64,000 bases of DNA from Allofranklinella schreckenbergeri (GTDB lineage Bacteria > Pseudomonadota > Gammaproteobacteria > Burkholderiales > Burkholderiaceae_C): the NCBI RefSeq assembly GCF_003703475.1, contig NZ_RDQM01000009.1, positions 1 through 64,000 on the forward strand. The letters run 5' to 3'. This document shows positions 55,693 through 64,000 of this stretch, piece by piece (positions within the stretch are counted from its first letter, which is position 1; every line of letters begins with the position of its first letter). A program made the position numbers and the translations under genes. The notes beneath the pieces are model-generated. The model made no database searches. It was given only the letters and a program-made list of their open reading frames with translations, and had not been told where the DNA came from.

Positions 55693-56694
55693 ATGTCTGC
55701 CGCATCTGCCCATCCCCGCGACGTTCTCCTTGGCGCCCAGGCGTCGGCTTGGTTGTTGCCTGTGTGCGACCACTACAGCGGTGTGGAGGCGCGCATGCGC
55801 AAAAGCCTGCAATTGCAGGCCGAGATGGCGCAGGAATTTGGCGCGTGTGTGTTTGATGTCACGCTGGACTGTGAAGATGGCGCGCCAGTAGGCGGCGAGC
55901 GCGAACATGCTGCACTGGTTGTGGCGTTGGCGCAGGAGGCAGCGCCGGGCATGCGCGTGGCCGTGCGCGTGCATGCCATCGATCACCCCGCGTTCGCCGA
56001 AGATGTGCACACCATCGTGTCGCAGGCTGGAGAGCGCCTGTGCCATGTGATGATCCCCAAGGTCGATACTTTGGCCGATGTGGAGCGCGCTGTGCGTGAG
56101 GTCGATGCCGCTGGCGGCGCACATCTGCCCCTGCACGTTTTGATTGAATCATCGCTGGGGGTGCATAACGCCTTTGCCATCGCGGCGCATGCGCGCATCC
56201 AGTCCATCAGCTTTGGCTTGATGGATTTTGTCTCTGCCCACGGCGGCGCCATTGGCGCGGATGCGCTGGGCATGCCGGGGCAGTTCCAGCATCCGTTGGT
56301 GCTGCGTGCCAAATTGGAGTTGGCGGCCGCCTGCCACGCCTTTGGCAAAACGCCCTCGCATTGCGTGGTGACGGAGTTTTCGGATACCTCCGCTTTGCAC
56401 GCCGCTGCGCGCAAGGCCAGCCGAGAGTTGGGCTATACGCGGATGTGGAGCATCCATCCGTCGCAAATTCGCCCCATCGTGCAGGCTTTCTCCCCCGAGC
56501 CGGCCGAGCTGGATGCCGCAGTGCAAATCCTGGAAAAGGCGCTTGCTGCACAATGGGCGCCCATCAGCCACCAGGGCGTCTTGCACGACCGCGCCAGCTA
56601 CCGTTATTACTGGCAAGTCATTGAGCGGGCGCACCACACGGGGCAAGCCTTGCCCGATTTCTTGAAAGCGTGGCTGCTGCCTGAAGGTGGTTGA
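55693..56694 (+). CDS. HpcH/HpaI aldolase / CitE-like CoA-ester lyase
   Basis: A 333-residue TIM-barrel protein of the HpcH/HpaI aldolase-citrate lyase family. Metal- and substrate-binding segments are VFDVTLDCEDGAPVGGEREH, VMIPKVDTLADVE, PLHVLIESSLGVHNAFAIA, and MWSIHPSQIRPIVQAFSPEP. Members cleave malyl-CoA, citramalyl-CoA or similar esters. A CitE-like gene beside mdh is common in Comamonadaceae and is thought to relate to TCA-cycle metabolism, but the exact substrate is not shown here. The start at 55693 (MSAASAHPRDVLLG) is preferred to the longer frame. Confidence 0.85.
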   Translation: MSAASAHPRDVLLGAQASAWLLPVCDHYSGVEARMRKSLQLQAEMAQEFGACVFDVTLDCEDGAPVGGEREHAALVVALAQEAAPGMRVAVRVHAIDHPAFAEDVHTIVSQAGERLCHVMIPKVDTLADVERAVREVDAAGGAHLPLHVLIESSLGVHNAFAIAAHARIQSISFGLMDFVSAHGGAIGADALGMPGQFQHPLVLRAKLELAAACHAFGKTPSHCVVTEFSDTSALHAAARKASRELGYTRMWSIHPSQIRPIVQAFSPEPAELDAAVQILEKALAAQWAPISHQGVLHDRASYRYYWQVIERAHHTGQALPDFLKAWLLPEGG

Positions 56695-56736
56695 GCCAAT
56701 CCAACTATTAATTTCACGCCAACCATTGACTCTGCC

Positions 56737-57357
56737 ATGCGCGCCTTTTTGCATTTTTCTTCCATGATCCTGGCCAGCGCCGTTTTGGCCGGCTGTAATT
56801 TCGCCACGCTTTCGGCCAAGCCTGGTGATGCCCCGCAAGACAAAGCCACTGCCTATCCGCCCGCGCCTGGACAGGCCGCTGCTCAGGCGCCTGCGGCAAC
56901 CCATTTGACGGGGGTGGACTACGTGATCAGCCGGGTCATTAAGGAGGACTTCCAGTGCCGCGATTCGCTGGTGCTCAACGTCAGCGAAGCCCCGGGCAAT
57001 CCGCGTGAATTCATCATCAAGGGTAAAAACTTTACCTACCACATGGTGCCCACCGTGGTGCCCAGTGGTGCCATCCGGCTGGAGAACATGGCGCAAAAAG
57101 TCATTTGGCTGCAAGTCTCTGGTCGCGCCATGCTGATCGACCAGGCCAAGAGCAAACGCCTGGCCAATGAATGCATCCCCGTGTCCAGGTTGGCTGCGCA
57201 CGAGGCGGAACAAGCCCGCGCGCAAGCTGCAGCCCAGGCTAAAGCTCAGGCGGCGCAACCAACCAAGAAGGTAGCCGCCAAGGCCAAAGCCGCTACGGCC
57301 AAGGCCAAGGCGTCCGCCAAGGCCAAGACCTCTGCCAAATCCCAAGCCAAGAAGTAA
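56737..57357 (+). CDS. Small lipoprotein with Lys/Ala-rich tail, possible MliC-like domain
   Basis: A 206-residue lipoprotein. The signal peptide ends at the lipobox LAGC (about Cys20). A short Ala/Pro spacer leads to a compact domain of about 75 residues framed by two Cys (DFQCRDSLV and LANECIPV), reminiscent of the beta-barrel MliC lysozyme inhibitors; this is inference. The last 60 residues are repetitive Ala/Lys (AKAKAATAKAKASAKAKTSA), like histone-tail or peptidoglycan-contacting stretches. It lies between the CitE-like lyase and acnB on the same strand. Confidence 0.65.
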   Translation: MRAFLHFSSMILASAVLAGCNFATLSAKPGDAPQDKATAYPPAPGQAAAQAPAATHLTGVDYVISRVIKEDFQCRDSLVLNVSEAPGNPREFIIKGKNFTYHMVPTVVPSGAIRLENMAQKVIWLQVSGRAMLIDQAKSKRLANECIPVSRLAAHEAEQARAQAAAQAKAQAAQPTKKVAAKAKAATAKAKASAKAKTSAKSQAKK

Positions 57358-57460
57358 CCCATTCCCGCAGCGCTATTGGGGCGCTGCCCCTCACCGAGCG
57401 TCGGGCACAGAGACCCGGTGATTCGTGAACCTTATAACCATCAGCCCCAGGAGAAAAAAC

Positions 57461-60058
57461 ATGCTCAATGAGTACCGCCAACACGCCGCCGAGCGCGCCG
57501 CGCTCGGCATCCCGCCGCTGCCGCTGGACGCCAAGCAGACCGCCGAGCTGATCGAGCTCATCAAGAACCCGCCCGCAGGTGAAGAAGAGTTCCTGATGGA
57601 ACTGCTCACGCACCGCGTGCCGCCGGGCGTGGACGATGCGGCCAAGGTCAAGGCATCTTTTCTGGCAGCCGTGGCGCATGGCGACATCCAGGTTGGCCTG
57701 ATCTCCAAGGCCAAGGCCACCGAGCTGCTGGGCACCATGGTGGGCGGCTACAACGTGCATCCGCTGATCGAGCTGCTGGACGACGCCGACGTGGCCGACG
57801 TGGCCGCCGAGGCGCTGAAGAAGACGCTCTTGATGTTCGACTTCTTCAACGACGTGGCCGAAAAAGCCAAGGCCGGCAACGCCAAGGCCAAGGAAGTCAT
57901 GCAAAGCTGGGCCGATGCCGAGTGGTTCACCAGCCGCCCCAAGGTGGAGGAGAAGATCACCGTCACCGTGTTCAAGGTGCCCGGCGAGACCAACACCGAC
58001 GACCTCTCCCCCGCGCCCGACGCCTGGAGCCGCCCGGACATCCCGCTGCACTACCTGGCCATGCTGAAAAACACCCGGCCTGACGCGGCCTTCAAGCCCG
58101 AGGAAGACGGCAAGCGCGGCCCCATCCAGTTCATCGAGGACCTGAAGAAAAAAGGCCACTTGGTCGCCTACGTGGGCGACGTGGTGGGCACCGGCTCGTC
58201 GCGCAAGTCCGCCACCAACAGCGTGATCTGGGCCACGGGTCAGGACATCCCCTTCGTGCCCAACAAGCGTTTTGGCGGCGTCACGCTGGGCGGCAAGATC
58301 GCGCCCATCTTCTTCAACACGCAGGAAGACTCCGGCGCGCTGCCCATCGAGGTGGACGTGAGCCAGATGGAAATGGGCGACGTGATCGACATCTTCCCCT
58401 ACGAGGGCAAGATCGAGAAAAACGGCCAGAAGATTGCCGACTTCCAGCTCAAGAGCGAAGTGCTGCTGGACGAAGTGCAGGCCGGCGGCCGCATTAACCT
58501 CATCATCGGCCGCTCCCTCACGGCCAAGGCGCGCGAGGAACTGGGCCTGCCCGCCTCCACCGAATTCCGCCTGCCCAAGGCCCCGGTCGATACCGGCAAG
58601 GGCTTTACGCTGGCGCAGAAAATGGTTGGCCGCGCCTGCGGCCTGCCTGAAGGTCAGGGCATCCGCCCCGGCACCTACTGCGAGCCGCGCATGACCACCG
58701 TAGGCAGCCAGGACACCACCGGCCCCATGACGCGCGACGAGCTGAAAGACCTGGCCTGCCTGGGCTTTTCCGCCGACATGGTGATGCAGTCCTTCTGCCA
58801 CACCGCTGCCTATCCCAAGCCTGTGGACGTGAAAACCCACCGCGAGCTGCCCGCCTTCATCAGCAACCGCGGCGGCGTGGCCCTGCGCCCGGGCGATGGC
58901 GTGATCCACTCCTGGCTCAACCGCCTGCTGCTGCCTGACACCGTGGGCACGGGCGGCGACAGCCACACGCGCTTCCCGATCGGCATCAGCTTCCCTGCCG
59001 GCTCCGGCCTGGTTGCCTTTGGCGCCGCCACCGGCGTGATGCCGCTGGACATGCCCGAGAGCGTGCTCGTGCGCTTCAAGGGCGAGCTGCAACCAGGCGT
59101 CACCCTGCGCGACCTGGTGCACGCCATCCCGCTGTACGCCATCAAGGCCGGGCTGCTGACGGTTGCCAAGGCCGGCAAGAAAAACATCTTCTCCGGCCGC
59201 ATCCTGGAAATTGAAGGTCTGCCCGACCTGAAGGTGGAACAAGCCTTTGAACTCTCCGACGCCAGCGCCGAGCGCTCGGCCGCCGGCTGCACCATCAAGC
59301 TCAACAAAGAGCCGATCATCGAGTACCTGACCTCCAACATCGTGCTCATGAAAAACATGATCGCCGATGGCTACGAGGACGCCAAAACCCTGGCGCGCCG
59401 CATCGAGAAAGTGGAGCAATGGCTGGCCAACCCGCAACTGCTGGAGGCCGACGCCGACGCCGAATACGCCGCCGTGATCGAGATCGACATGAACGAGATC
59501 AAGGAGCCCATCGTCTGCTGTCCCAACGACCCGGACGACGCCAAGTTCCTCTCCGAAGTGGCGGGCGAGAAGATCGACGAAGCCTTCATCGGCTCGTGCA
59601 TGACCAACATCGGCCACTTCCGCGCCGCAGCCAAGCTGCTGGGCGGCCAGCGCGACATCCCCGTCAAGCTGTGGGTGGCCCCGCCCACCAAGATGGACCA
59701 GAACGAGCTCATCAAGGAAGGCCACTACGCCGCCTTCGGCACCGCTGGCGCGCGCACCGAAATGCCCGGCTGCTCGCTGTGCATGGGCAACCAGGCGCAG
59801 GTGCGCGAGGGCGCGACGGTGATCTCCACCAGCACGCGCAACTTCCCCAACCGCCTGGGCAAGAACACCAACGTCTACCTGGGCAGCGCCGAGCTGGCCG
59901 CCATCGCCTCGCGCCTGGGCTACCTGCCCACGCCCGAGGAATACCTCAAGGAAATGGGCATCATCGACGCCGACAAGGCCAGCGTGTACCGCTACATGAA
60001 CTTCGACCAGATCCCCGAGTACGCGGAAGTGGCCGAAGGCGTGAAAGCTGCGCAGTAA
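57461..60058 (+). CDS. acnB: Aconitate hydratase B
   Basis: An 865-residue AcnB, isomerising citrate and isocitrate in the TCA cycle. The AcnB-specific N-terminal HEAT-like domain ([20 protein letters not shown]) precedes the swivelling domain and the 4Fe-4S aconitase core. The cluster Cys are in [16 protein letters not shown] and [20 protein letters not shown] (about residues 711, 770 and 773). [14 protein letters not shown] is the canonical substrate segment. AGGAG lies 8 bases before the ATG at 57461. AcnB can also act as an RNA-binding iron sensor in other bacteria. A strong terminator follows. Confidence 0.96.
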   Translation: MLNEYRQHAAERAALGIPPLPLDAKQTAELIELIKNPPAGEEEFLMELLTHRVPPGVDDAAKVKASFLAAVAHGDIQVGLISKAKATELLGTMVGGYNVHPLIELLDDADVADVAAEALKKTLLMFDFFNDVAEKAKAGNAKAKEVMQSWADAEWFTSRPKVEEKITVTVFKVPGETNTDDLSPAPDAWSRPDIPLHYLAMLKNTRPDAAFKPEEDGKRGPIQFIEDLKKKGHLVAYVGDVVGTGSSRKSATNSVIWATGQDIPFVPNKRFGGVTLGGKIAPIFFNTQEDSGALPIEVDVSQMEMGDVIDIFPYEGKIEKNGQKIADFQLKSEVLLDEVQAGGRINLIIGRSLTAKAREELGLPASTEFRLPKAPVDTGKGFTLAQKMVGRACGLPEGQGIRPGTYCEPRMTTVGSQDTTGPMTRDELKDLACLGFSADMVMQSFCHTAAYPKPVDVKTHRELPAFISNRGGVALRPGDGVIHSWLNRLLLPDTVGTGGDSHTRFPIGISFPAGSGLVAFGAATGVMPLDMPESVLVRFKGELQPGVTLRDLVHAIPLYAIKAGLLTVAKAGKKNIFSGRILEIEGLPDLKVEQAFELSDASAERSAAGCTIKLNKEPIIEYLTSNIVLMKNMIADGYEDAKTLARRIEKVEQWLANPQLLEADADAEYAAVIEIDMNEIKEPIVCCPNDPDDAKFLSEVAGEKIDEAFIGSCMTNIGHFRAAAKLLGGQRDIPVKLWVAPPTKMDQNELIKEGHYAAFGTAGARTEMPGCSLCMGNQAQVREGATVISTSTRNFPNRLGKNTNVYLGSAELAAIASRLGYLPTPEEYLKEMGIIDADKASVYRYMNFDQIPEYAEVAEGVKAAQ

Positions 60059-60086
60059 CAGCCAGCCTCTGTCTTTGACGCAACGG

Positions 60087-60118
60087 AAACCGGCCTGCGC
60101 TTTGCGTGGCCGGTTTTT
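60087..60118 (+). terminator. Intrinsic terminator of acnB
   Basis: The stem AAACCGGCC / GGCCGGTTT (60087-60095, 60108-60116) is followed by TTTT, 29 bp after the acnB stop. A very similar hairpin recurs at 60395-60426. Confidence 0.85.
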
Positions 60119-60194
60119 TTATAAATCATTAGGCAATAAAATCGCCCTGTTTCGGCAAGTTGGATATGGGTAAATATTTATTTTGATATGTAAT
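60117..60194 (+). repeat. AT-rich palindromic intergenic repeat, copy 15
   Basis: It abuts the acnB terminator. The left end is TTTATAAATCATTAGGCAAT, the core is CGCCCTGTTTCGGCAAGTT, and the right end is TTTATTTTGATATGTAAT. Confidence 0.8.
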
Positions 60195-60394
60195 GTGGTG
60201 AGTGCAGATCTATCCGGCACACGCACTTCTTGCAACAAGCGGGCATTGCCGTGGGCTGCATCGAAGATGACGGGGTCGTGCAAGTCTGCGACACGCGCGG
60301 CCCGCACGGCAACAGTCTCTCGTTGGCGTTGCTTATGAAACCTGCCGCCGCGTTACCTTGTTGAACCAAAGCACTCTTCGCTAAGCGCCATCTC
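60195..60394. other. Gene-free stretch after acnB, possible gene remnant
   Basis: With its flanking terminators and repeat this is a 454-bp gap without a confident gene. One plus-strand frame from about 60217 to 60363 reads without stops as a protein-like stretch ([19 protein letters not shown], then about 29 more residues) ending in TGA. It has no good start and I recognise no family. It may be the tail of a degraded gene left between duplicated terminators. Confidence 0.3.
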
Positions 60395-60428
60395 AAAACC
60401 GGCCTCGCACACGCGGCGCCGGTTTTTT
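60395..60428 (+). terminator. Second terminator-like hairpin, related to that of acnB
   Basis: The stem AAAACCGGC / GCCGGTTTT (60395-60403, 60418-60426) is followed by more T. It shares the AAAACCGGCCT start and GCCGGTTTTTTT end with the acnB terminator, suggesting duplication. Confidence 0.7.
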
Positions 60429-60512
60429 TTCTGCAAATCCACGCTTAAGACGCCCCTCGTCGGATTCTTCCCTGCGGCAGTGCGTCCGCAGCAATTGATT
60501 GAAAGGATGAAT

Positions 60513-60935
60513 ATGAAAAACGATCGATCCAAGCAAGGCTCAGCCAAGGATTTATTGAGCAAATTGCAGATAGATGTCGAATCTTCCATGCCGTTGGCGG
60601 ATGAAGACTTGCCTTACGGGTGCAGTCATGAGGAGTTGGTCCAGGCCCTGCAAACGCGCTTTCAGGCCCTGCGGCGCAGGCAGTGTTTTCAGCCGGGCGA
60701 TTTGGTGACCTGGAAACCCGGCTTGCGCAACCGCCGCTACCCCGTGGATGGCCGCCCCGCCATTGTCTTGCAGGTGCTGACAGAACCTGTCTTCGATGAG
60801 GAGCTCAACTCAGGCTCGAACTACTTCCGCGAACCGCTGGATTTGGTGCTGGGCCTGGTGCTGGAGGAGGGGGAGCAGCGGGGCAATTTGTTGGCCTGGC
60901 ACTTCGACAGCCGCCGTTTTGGGCACTGGAAATGA
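60513..60935 (+). CDS. Small protein of unknown function, partner of the double AAA+ ATPase
   Basis: A 140-residue soluble protein. A charged N-terminus (MKNDRSKQGSAKDLLSKLQI) precedes an acidic helix and a compact beta-rich part (FQPGDLVTWKPGLRNRRYPV, PAIVLQVLTEPVFDEEL). The latter looks SH3-like, as found in proteins that present substrates or bind partners. I do not recognise the family. The ATG at 60513 has AAGGA seven bases upstream; an ATG at 60507 is too close to it. It is 21 bp before the AAA+ gene, so they form an operon and probably act together. Confidence 0.7.
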   Translation: MKNDRSKQGSAKDLLSKLQIDVESSMPLADEDLPYGCSHEELVQALQTRFQALRRRQCFQPGDLVTWKPGLRNRRYPVDGRPAIVLQVLTEPVFDEELNSGSNYFREPLDLVLGLVLEEGEQRGNLLAWHFDSRRFGHWK

Positions 60936-60956
60936 ATGGAATGGAAGGATTTTTAA

Positions 60957-63233
60957 ATGACAAAAAATGGAACAAATAAGCGTATTTTGCGTGCTGATAT
61001 GGACAAAATCGATCCAGTCGAGTTGCGCGCTGCCCACTTGGCGCTGCGTTTTTGGATGTGCCAGGACGAGCTGGATTTGTCTCGAAATCACGACCTGGTG
61101 CGCCATCTGTGGTGTGTATGCCTGCCCCTGTGGGAGCGCGATGTGCTGATCGCTGAGATGGCGCCCAGGCTCCAGCGACTATCCACGGGCGAAGGCATGT
61201 ATTCGGACATCCTGAGGGCCAGCGTCATGCGTATCCGCCAAGGGGGCGATGCAGCCCAGGAGGCCGCGCGGCTGATGGCGTACAAGCAGCTGAGTGGCCG
61301 TCAATGTGGGGATTTGATGGATTTGCTCGTAGACATGTTGGGCCTGATGCGCGAGCAGCTTTCGAGCGCCGATTGGCAAGCGTTGGCCTTGGCCGATGGC
61401 CAGGAGCCTACGCACCCCAGCGTTCGGCTGCTGGCTGAGCAGGCGGGGTTTAACCGGGTGGAGCAGTGCTTGCTGGACATGGCCGAAAAAAGGCATGCCG
61501 TGCTTGCCTTCGACGGGCTGCTGCGAGGGATCGATTGCAACGGCATGGATACCGCCATGTTCTTGCTGGCCAAGGTGCTGGCTTGCAAGCCCCTGCAAGT
61601 CATGCAGGCCGTCAGCGCCCAGTCGCCCTTGGTGACGATGAAGCTGCTGAAATTCCGCAAATACTCCCGCGACCTGGATGACATGCTGGAGAGTGGCGAT
61701 GAGCTGCACATGGTGCTGGTGGCCGAGCCTGCCACGCGGGAGGAACTGCTGGACGTCTTTCTGGAGCCTGCCAGCGCCAGCCCGTGGCAGTTGCAGGATT
61801 TCCCGCACCTGCTGGACCAAGCACAGCGTGCGGCGCAGGCGCTGCGGCAAGCCGCCACTATGGCCGAGCCCGGCGTCAACGCCTTGCTCTACGGGCCGCC
61901 GGGCACCGGCAAGACAGAGCTGGCCTACAGTCTGGCCGCTGCCGCAGGCCTGCGGGCCTGCCGCGTGCGCACCGAAACCGACGAGGGCGAGCTCATGGAT
62001 CGCTCGGAAAGGCTGTCGGCCTACGTGCTGCTGCAACGCCTGTTGCGCCACGATCGGCAATGTGTATTGGTATTTGATGAGGTGGAAGACGTGTTCGATG
62101 ACGCAGCAGGCATGCTGGCCGCATTGCTGGGCAATGGCGAGCGGGCCGGCAGCAACAAAGGCTGGATCAACCGCACGCTGGAGGAAAACCTCGTGCCTGC
62201 CATCTGGATCACCAACCAGGTGCGCGGCATGGATCAGGCCTTTCTGCGCCGCTTCATGCTGCCCATGGCCGTGGGCACGCCGCCGCTGGTCGTGCGCCAG
62301 CGCATTGCCCAGGTGCACCTGCCCGACGACCGCGTGCCCCAGGCGCTGCGCGAGCAACTGGCGCGCGACGACAAGCTGCAACCGGCCCAGTTCGGCATGG
62401 CCAGCCGCCTGCTCAAGCTGCTGCCCGGCGCCGACGCCGCTGATGCGGTGCGCCAAGGCATTGCCGCCAGTCGTCGCTTGCTGCATGGCAGCGGCCAGCC
62501 GCACCTGCGCCAGTCGGCCACGGAATTCGATCTGGAATTCTTGAACCTGGCCGGCGAACTGGCGCCGGGCCGGATCATGGCGGCCTTGCAGCGCAGCGGC
62601 CAGGGGCGGCTGTGCTTCTTCGGCCCGCCAGGCACTGGCAAGACGGAGTTTGCGCACGTGCTGGCCGAGGCGCTGGAGCGCGAGCTGATCGTGCGCACCA
62701 GCGCCGAGCTGATGTCCAAATGGGTGGGCGAGACAGAACAAAACATCGCCCGCCTGTTCGACAGCATCGACCCGCAGCGCAGCATCCTGCTGCTCGACGA
62801 GATCGACAGCCTGCTGCGCAGCCGCACGCTGGCAGAAAAAAGCTGGGAAGCCACGCAGGTCAACCAGTTGCTGCAATGCATGGAAAGCTTTCCCGGCATC
62901 CTGATTGCCGCCACCAACCTGGCCGACAAGCTGGACGCCGCCGCATTGCGGCGCTTTGACTTCAAGCTGGAGTTCCGCCCGCTCAAGCCCGAGCAGCGCC
63001 TGCGCCTGCTCGCCCGCGAAACCCTGGGCGACGCCGACCGCGCCAGCGAGCTGCCCGCGCCCGTGGCCGAGCGGCTGCTGCACATGCCAGGGCTGACGGC
63101 AGGCGACTTCGCCAACGTGGCGCGGCAGCGCCAGTTGTTGGGTGAAAGCCTGAGCGCAGAGCAATACCTGCGCCGCCTGATGGTGGAACTGCGCTTCAAG
63201 GCCGCAGAGCAGGGCGGTGTAAGCGGGGTGTAA
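60957..63233 (+). CDS. Double AAA+ ATPase of unknown function
   Basis: A 758-residue protein. Residues 1-270 are alpha-helical with no family I recognise. The first AAA+ module has Walker A YGPPGTGKTELAYSL (about 312-326), Walker B CVLVFDEVEDVFDD (about 367) and the sensor/arginine region WITNQVRGMDQAFLRRF. The second has Walker A FGPPGTGKTEFAHVLAEAL (about 556), Walker B SILLLDEIDSLLRSR (about 611), sensor 1 LIAATNLADKLDAAALRRFD, and pore-loop-like KWVGETEQNIARLF. Both sites look catalytic. This is Cdc48/SpoVK-like architecture without a known substrate domain. It forms an operon with the small protein before it, followed by a strong terminator. Confidence 0.8.
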   Translation: MTKNGTNKRILRADMDKIDPVELRAAHLALRFWMCQDELDLSRNHDLVRHLWCVCLPLWERDVLIAEMAPRLQRLSTGEGMYSDILRASVMRIRQGGDAAQEAARLMAYKQLSGRQCGDLMDLLVDMLGLMREQLSSADWQALALADGQEPTHPSVRLLAEQAGFNRVEQCLLDMAEKRHAVLAFDGLLRGIDCNGMDTAMFLLAKVLACKPLQVMQAVSAQSPLVTMKLLKFRKYSRDLDDMLESGDELHMVLVAEPATREELLDVFLEPASASPWQLQDFPHLLDQAQRAAQALRQAATMAEPGVNALLYGPPGTGKTELAYSLAAAAGLRACRVRTETDEGELMDRSERLSAYVLLQRLLRHDRQCVLVFDEVEDVFDDAAGMLAALLGNGERAGSNKGWINRTLEENLVPAIWITNQVRGMDQAFLRRFMLPMAVGTPPLVVRQRIAQVHLPDDRVPQALREQLARDDKLQPAQFGMASRLLKLLPGADAADAVRQGIAASRRLLHGSGQPHLRQSATEFDLEFLNLAGELAPGRIMAALQRSGQGRLCFFGPPGTGKTEFAHVLAEALERELIVRTSAELMSKWVGETEQNIARLFDSIDPQRSILLLDEIDSLLRSRTLAEKSWEATQVNQLLQCMESFPGILIAATNLADKLDAAALRRFDFKLEFRPLKPEQRLRLLARETLGDADRASELPAPVAERLLHMPGLTAGDFANVARQRQLLGESLSAEQYLRRLMVELRFKAAEQGGVSGV

Positions 63234-63238
63234 GAAAC

Positions 63239-63270
63239 AAAAAAGCAGCGCAGAGATGCGCTGCTTTTTT
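63239..63270 (+). terminator. Terminator of the AAA+ operon
   Basis: A perfect 14-bp stem AAAAAAGCAGCGCA / TGCGCTGCTTTTTT with a GAGA loop, 5 bp after the stop codon. It could work in both directions. Confidence 0.9.
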
Positions 63271-63286
63271 GAATTAATTATTGTTA

Positions 63287-63385
63287 GAGTGTGTTATGCA
63301 CTTTTCGCCCCCTGCGAGAGCGCCCCGCCTTGCGATTAAACGGTTTTGCGGCCAGCGCGGGGGAGCACAAGGTGCATATATACTC
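63287..63385. mobile_element. 99-bp MITE with IS5-type ends
   Basis: The left end GAGTGTGTTATGCACTTTTC matches the IS end GAGCGTGTTATGCACTTTTC at 19 of 20 positions. The right end GTGCATATATACTC is its imperfect inverse, and TTA/TAA flank the element. The interior is GC-rich and non-coding. It looks like a non-autonomous element that the resident IS5 transposase could move. A related left end lies at 15753-15792. Confidence 0.75.
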
Positions 63386-63437
63386 TAACGCTGGTTTGGT
63401 TTTTTATGGCGCCTATTTTTTATGAAAGGATGATGCC

Positions 63438-64000
63438 GTGAACGATGGAGTGGATAGGGACTTTGCAAACTGGGCGCTGAATTACTCTGGCTGTGATGGC
63501 GGGGATTGGGGTGATCCGGGAAATCCATCTATTTGGGTGTGTGGCATAGAGTGGGGTAGCCCGAGGAATATTGATGGCAATCTGGATGTGGATGCAATGA
63601 GGGAGTGCTTCAGGAGTCCCGTAAATGCGGAAGGCTATGATAATGTCGAGGAGCAATGGGTGTATTCATACAATAGGGCCTGCTTCAAAATTTTTTCTGC
63701 AATTCATGCTCTCGATGAGAGAGGTAATGGTTTCCGTGAGGTTGGAAGGGCTGAACAATACAAAGATTTCGCTCATAGGGTTCGCCCTTTTGTCAAGGGG
63801 TGCAGAGGTTATGCCAAGATCAATCTTTACCCTCTTGCTTTCAGGAATATAGGAAAAGAGTTGTGGACTGAAGTTCATAGGCAGGCAACAAAATTCAGCA
63901 ACAAGAATGATTATGTTGAGTGGGTTGCGAAGAATAGGTTTCCTGTAATGAGATCCTGGGTGCAGGAAAAGAGGCCAAGGCTGATTATTTGTTTCGGTGT
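63438..64000 (+). CDS. Accessory gene, 5' part only; possible uracil-DNA-glycosylase-fold protein
   Basis: An open frame from GTG 63438 (MNDGVDRDFANWALNYSGCD) runs 187 codons to the window edge. GAAAGGA lies seven bases upstream, and no other in-frame start exists before an upstream stop at 63423. Segments PSIWVCGIEWGSPRN, AKINLYPLAFRN and PRLIICFG recall the strand and motif order of the uracil-DNA glycosylase superfamily, but this is pattern inference. The composition is much lower in GC than its neighbours, with frequent A/T-ending codons and AGG arginines, a sign of recent transfer. It lies just beyond a MITE. Confidence 0.65.
   Translation, partial: MNDGVDRDFANWALNYSGCDGGDWGDPGNPSIWVCGIEWGSPRNIDGNLDVDAMRECFRSPVNAEGYDNVEEQWVYSYNRACFKIFSAIHALDERGNGFREVGRAEQYKDFAHRVRPFVKGCRGYAKINLYPLAFRNIGKELWTEVHRQATKFSNKNDYVEWVAKNRFPVMRSWVQEKRPRLIICFG

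Overview
The window is a GC-rich chromosomal segment (roughly two thirds G+C by eye) from a betaproteobacterium of the Burkholderiales, most like the Comamonadaceae. The evidence is the gene content: a split methionine synthase, a class 2 quinone-linked PyrD, UbiJ-UbiB, a livJHMGF operon, an XrtH exosortase, and the mdh / CitE-like lyase / acnB neighbourhood. I cannot name the species from the sequence.

Layout. 1-123: the end of an IS5-family element. 172-2657: TtrS/TtrR-like two-component pair. 2746-6414 (minus): dgt, mpl and a Nudix hydrolase. 6688-7902: exosortase H and its membrane partner. 7918-9211: DAHP synthase behind a short Phe/Tyr/Trp leader peptide and a terminator, which together look like a transcription attenuator. 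9243-9450: candidate small RNA. 9504-11678 (minus): hemF and a TerC/Alx transporter under a yybP-ykoY manganese riboswitch. 11973-15743: DUF1444-like protein, Kef-type antiporter, ung. 15976-24752 (minus): sbcC and a YhdP/AsmA-like giant protein. 24792-28761 (minus): sodium:solute symporter with a structured leader, ubiB, ubiJ. 28836-36571: MFS transporter, livJHMGF, miaA. 36797-43000: PerM-GAF fusion, rfbC, kdsC-lptC, a mosaic lipoprotein. 43217-51356: SDR enzyme with a tandem repeat at its stop codon, M20 amidohydrolase, DUF445, DUF4139, metH N-terminal module, rsmD, rpiA. 51534-53498: pyrD and trpC. 53524-54398: a complete IS5-family copy identical to the one at the left edge where the two can be compared. 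54577-60058: mdh, CitE-like lyase, lipoprotein, acnB. 60513-63233: a small unknown protein with a double AAA+ ATPase. 63287-63385: a MITE related to the IS ends. 63438-64000: the start of a lower-GC accessory gene.

How the parts relate. Most genes are housekeeping genes: cell-wall recycling, nucleotide metabolism, ubiquinone, haem, aromatic amino acids, LPS, TCA cycle and amino-acid uptake. The region is unusually rich in interspersed DNA. Fifteen copies of an AT-rich, roughly 75-bp imperfect palindrome lie between genes, and one supplies the 3' end of sbcC. A second repeat carrying a DnaA-box-like sequence occurs twice. IS5-type ends and a MITE are also present. Several normally contiguous operons are broken (lptC without lptA/B, metH half without its partner, trpC without trpD, sbcC without sbcD), which fits a repeat-driven, rearranged genome.

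The strongest regulatory observations are the aromatic attenuator, the manganese riboswitch, the candidate small RNA at 9243-9450, and an unassigned structured leader before the symporter. The most system-like uncharacterised locus is the small-protein/double-AAA+ pair at 60513-63233.
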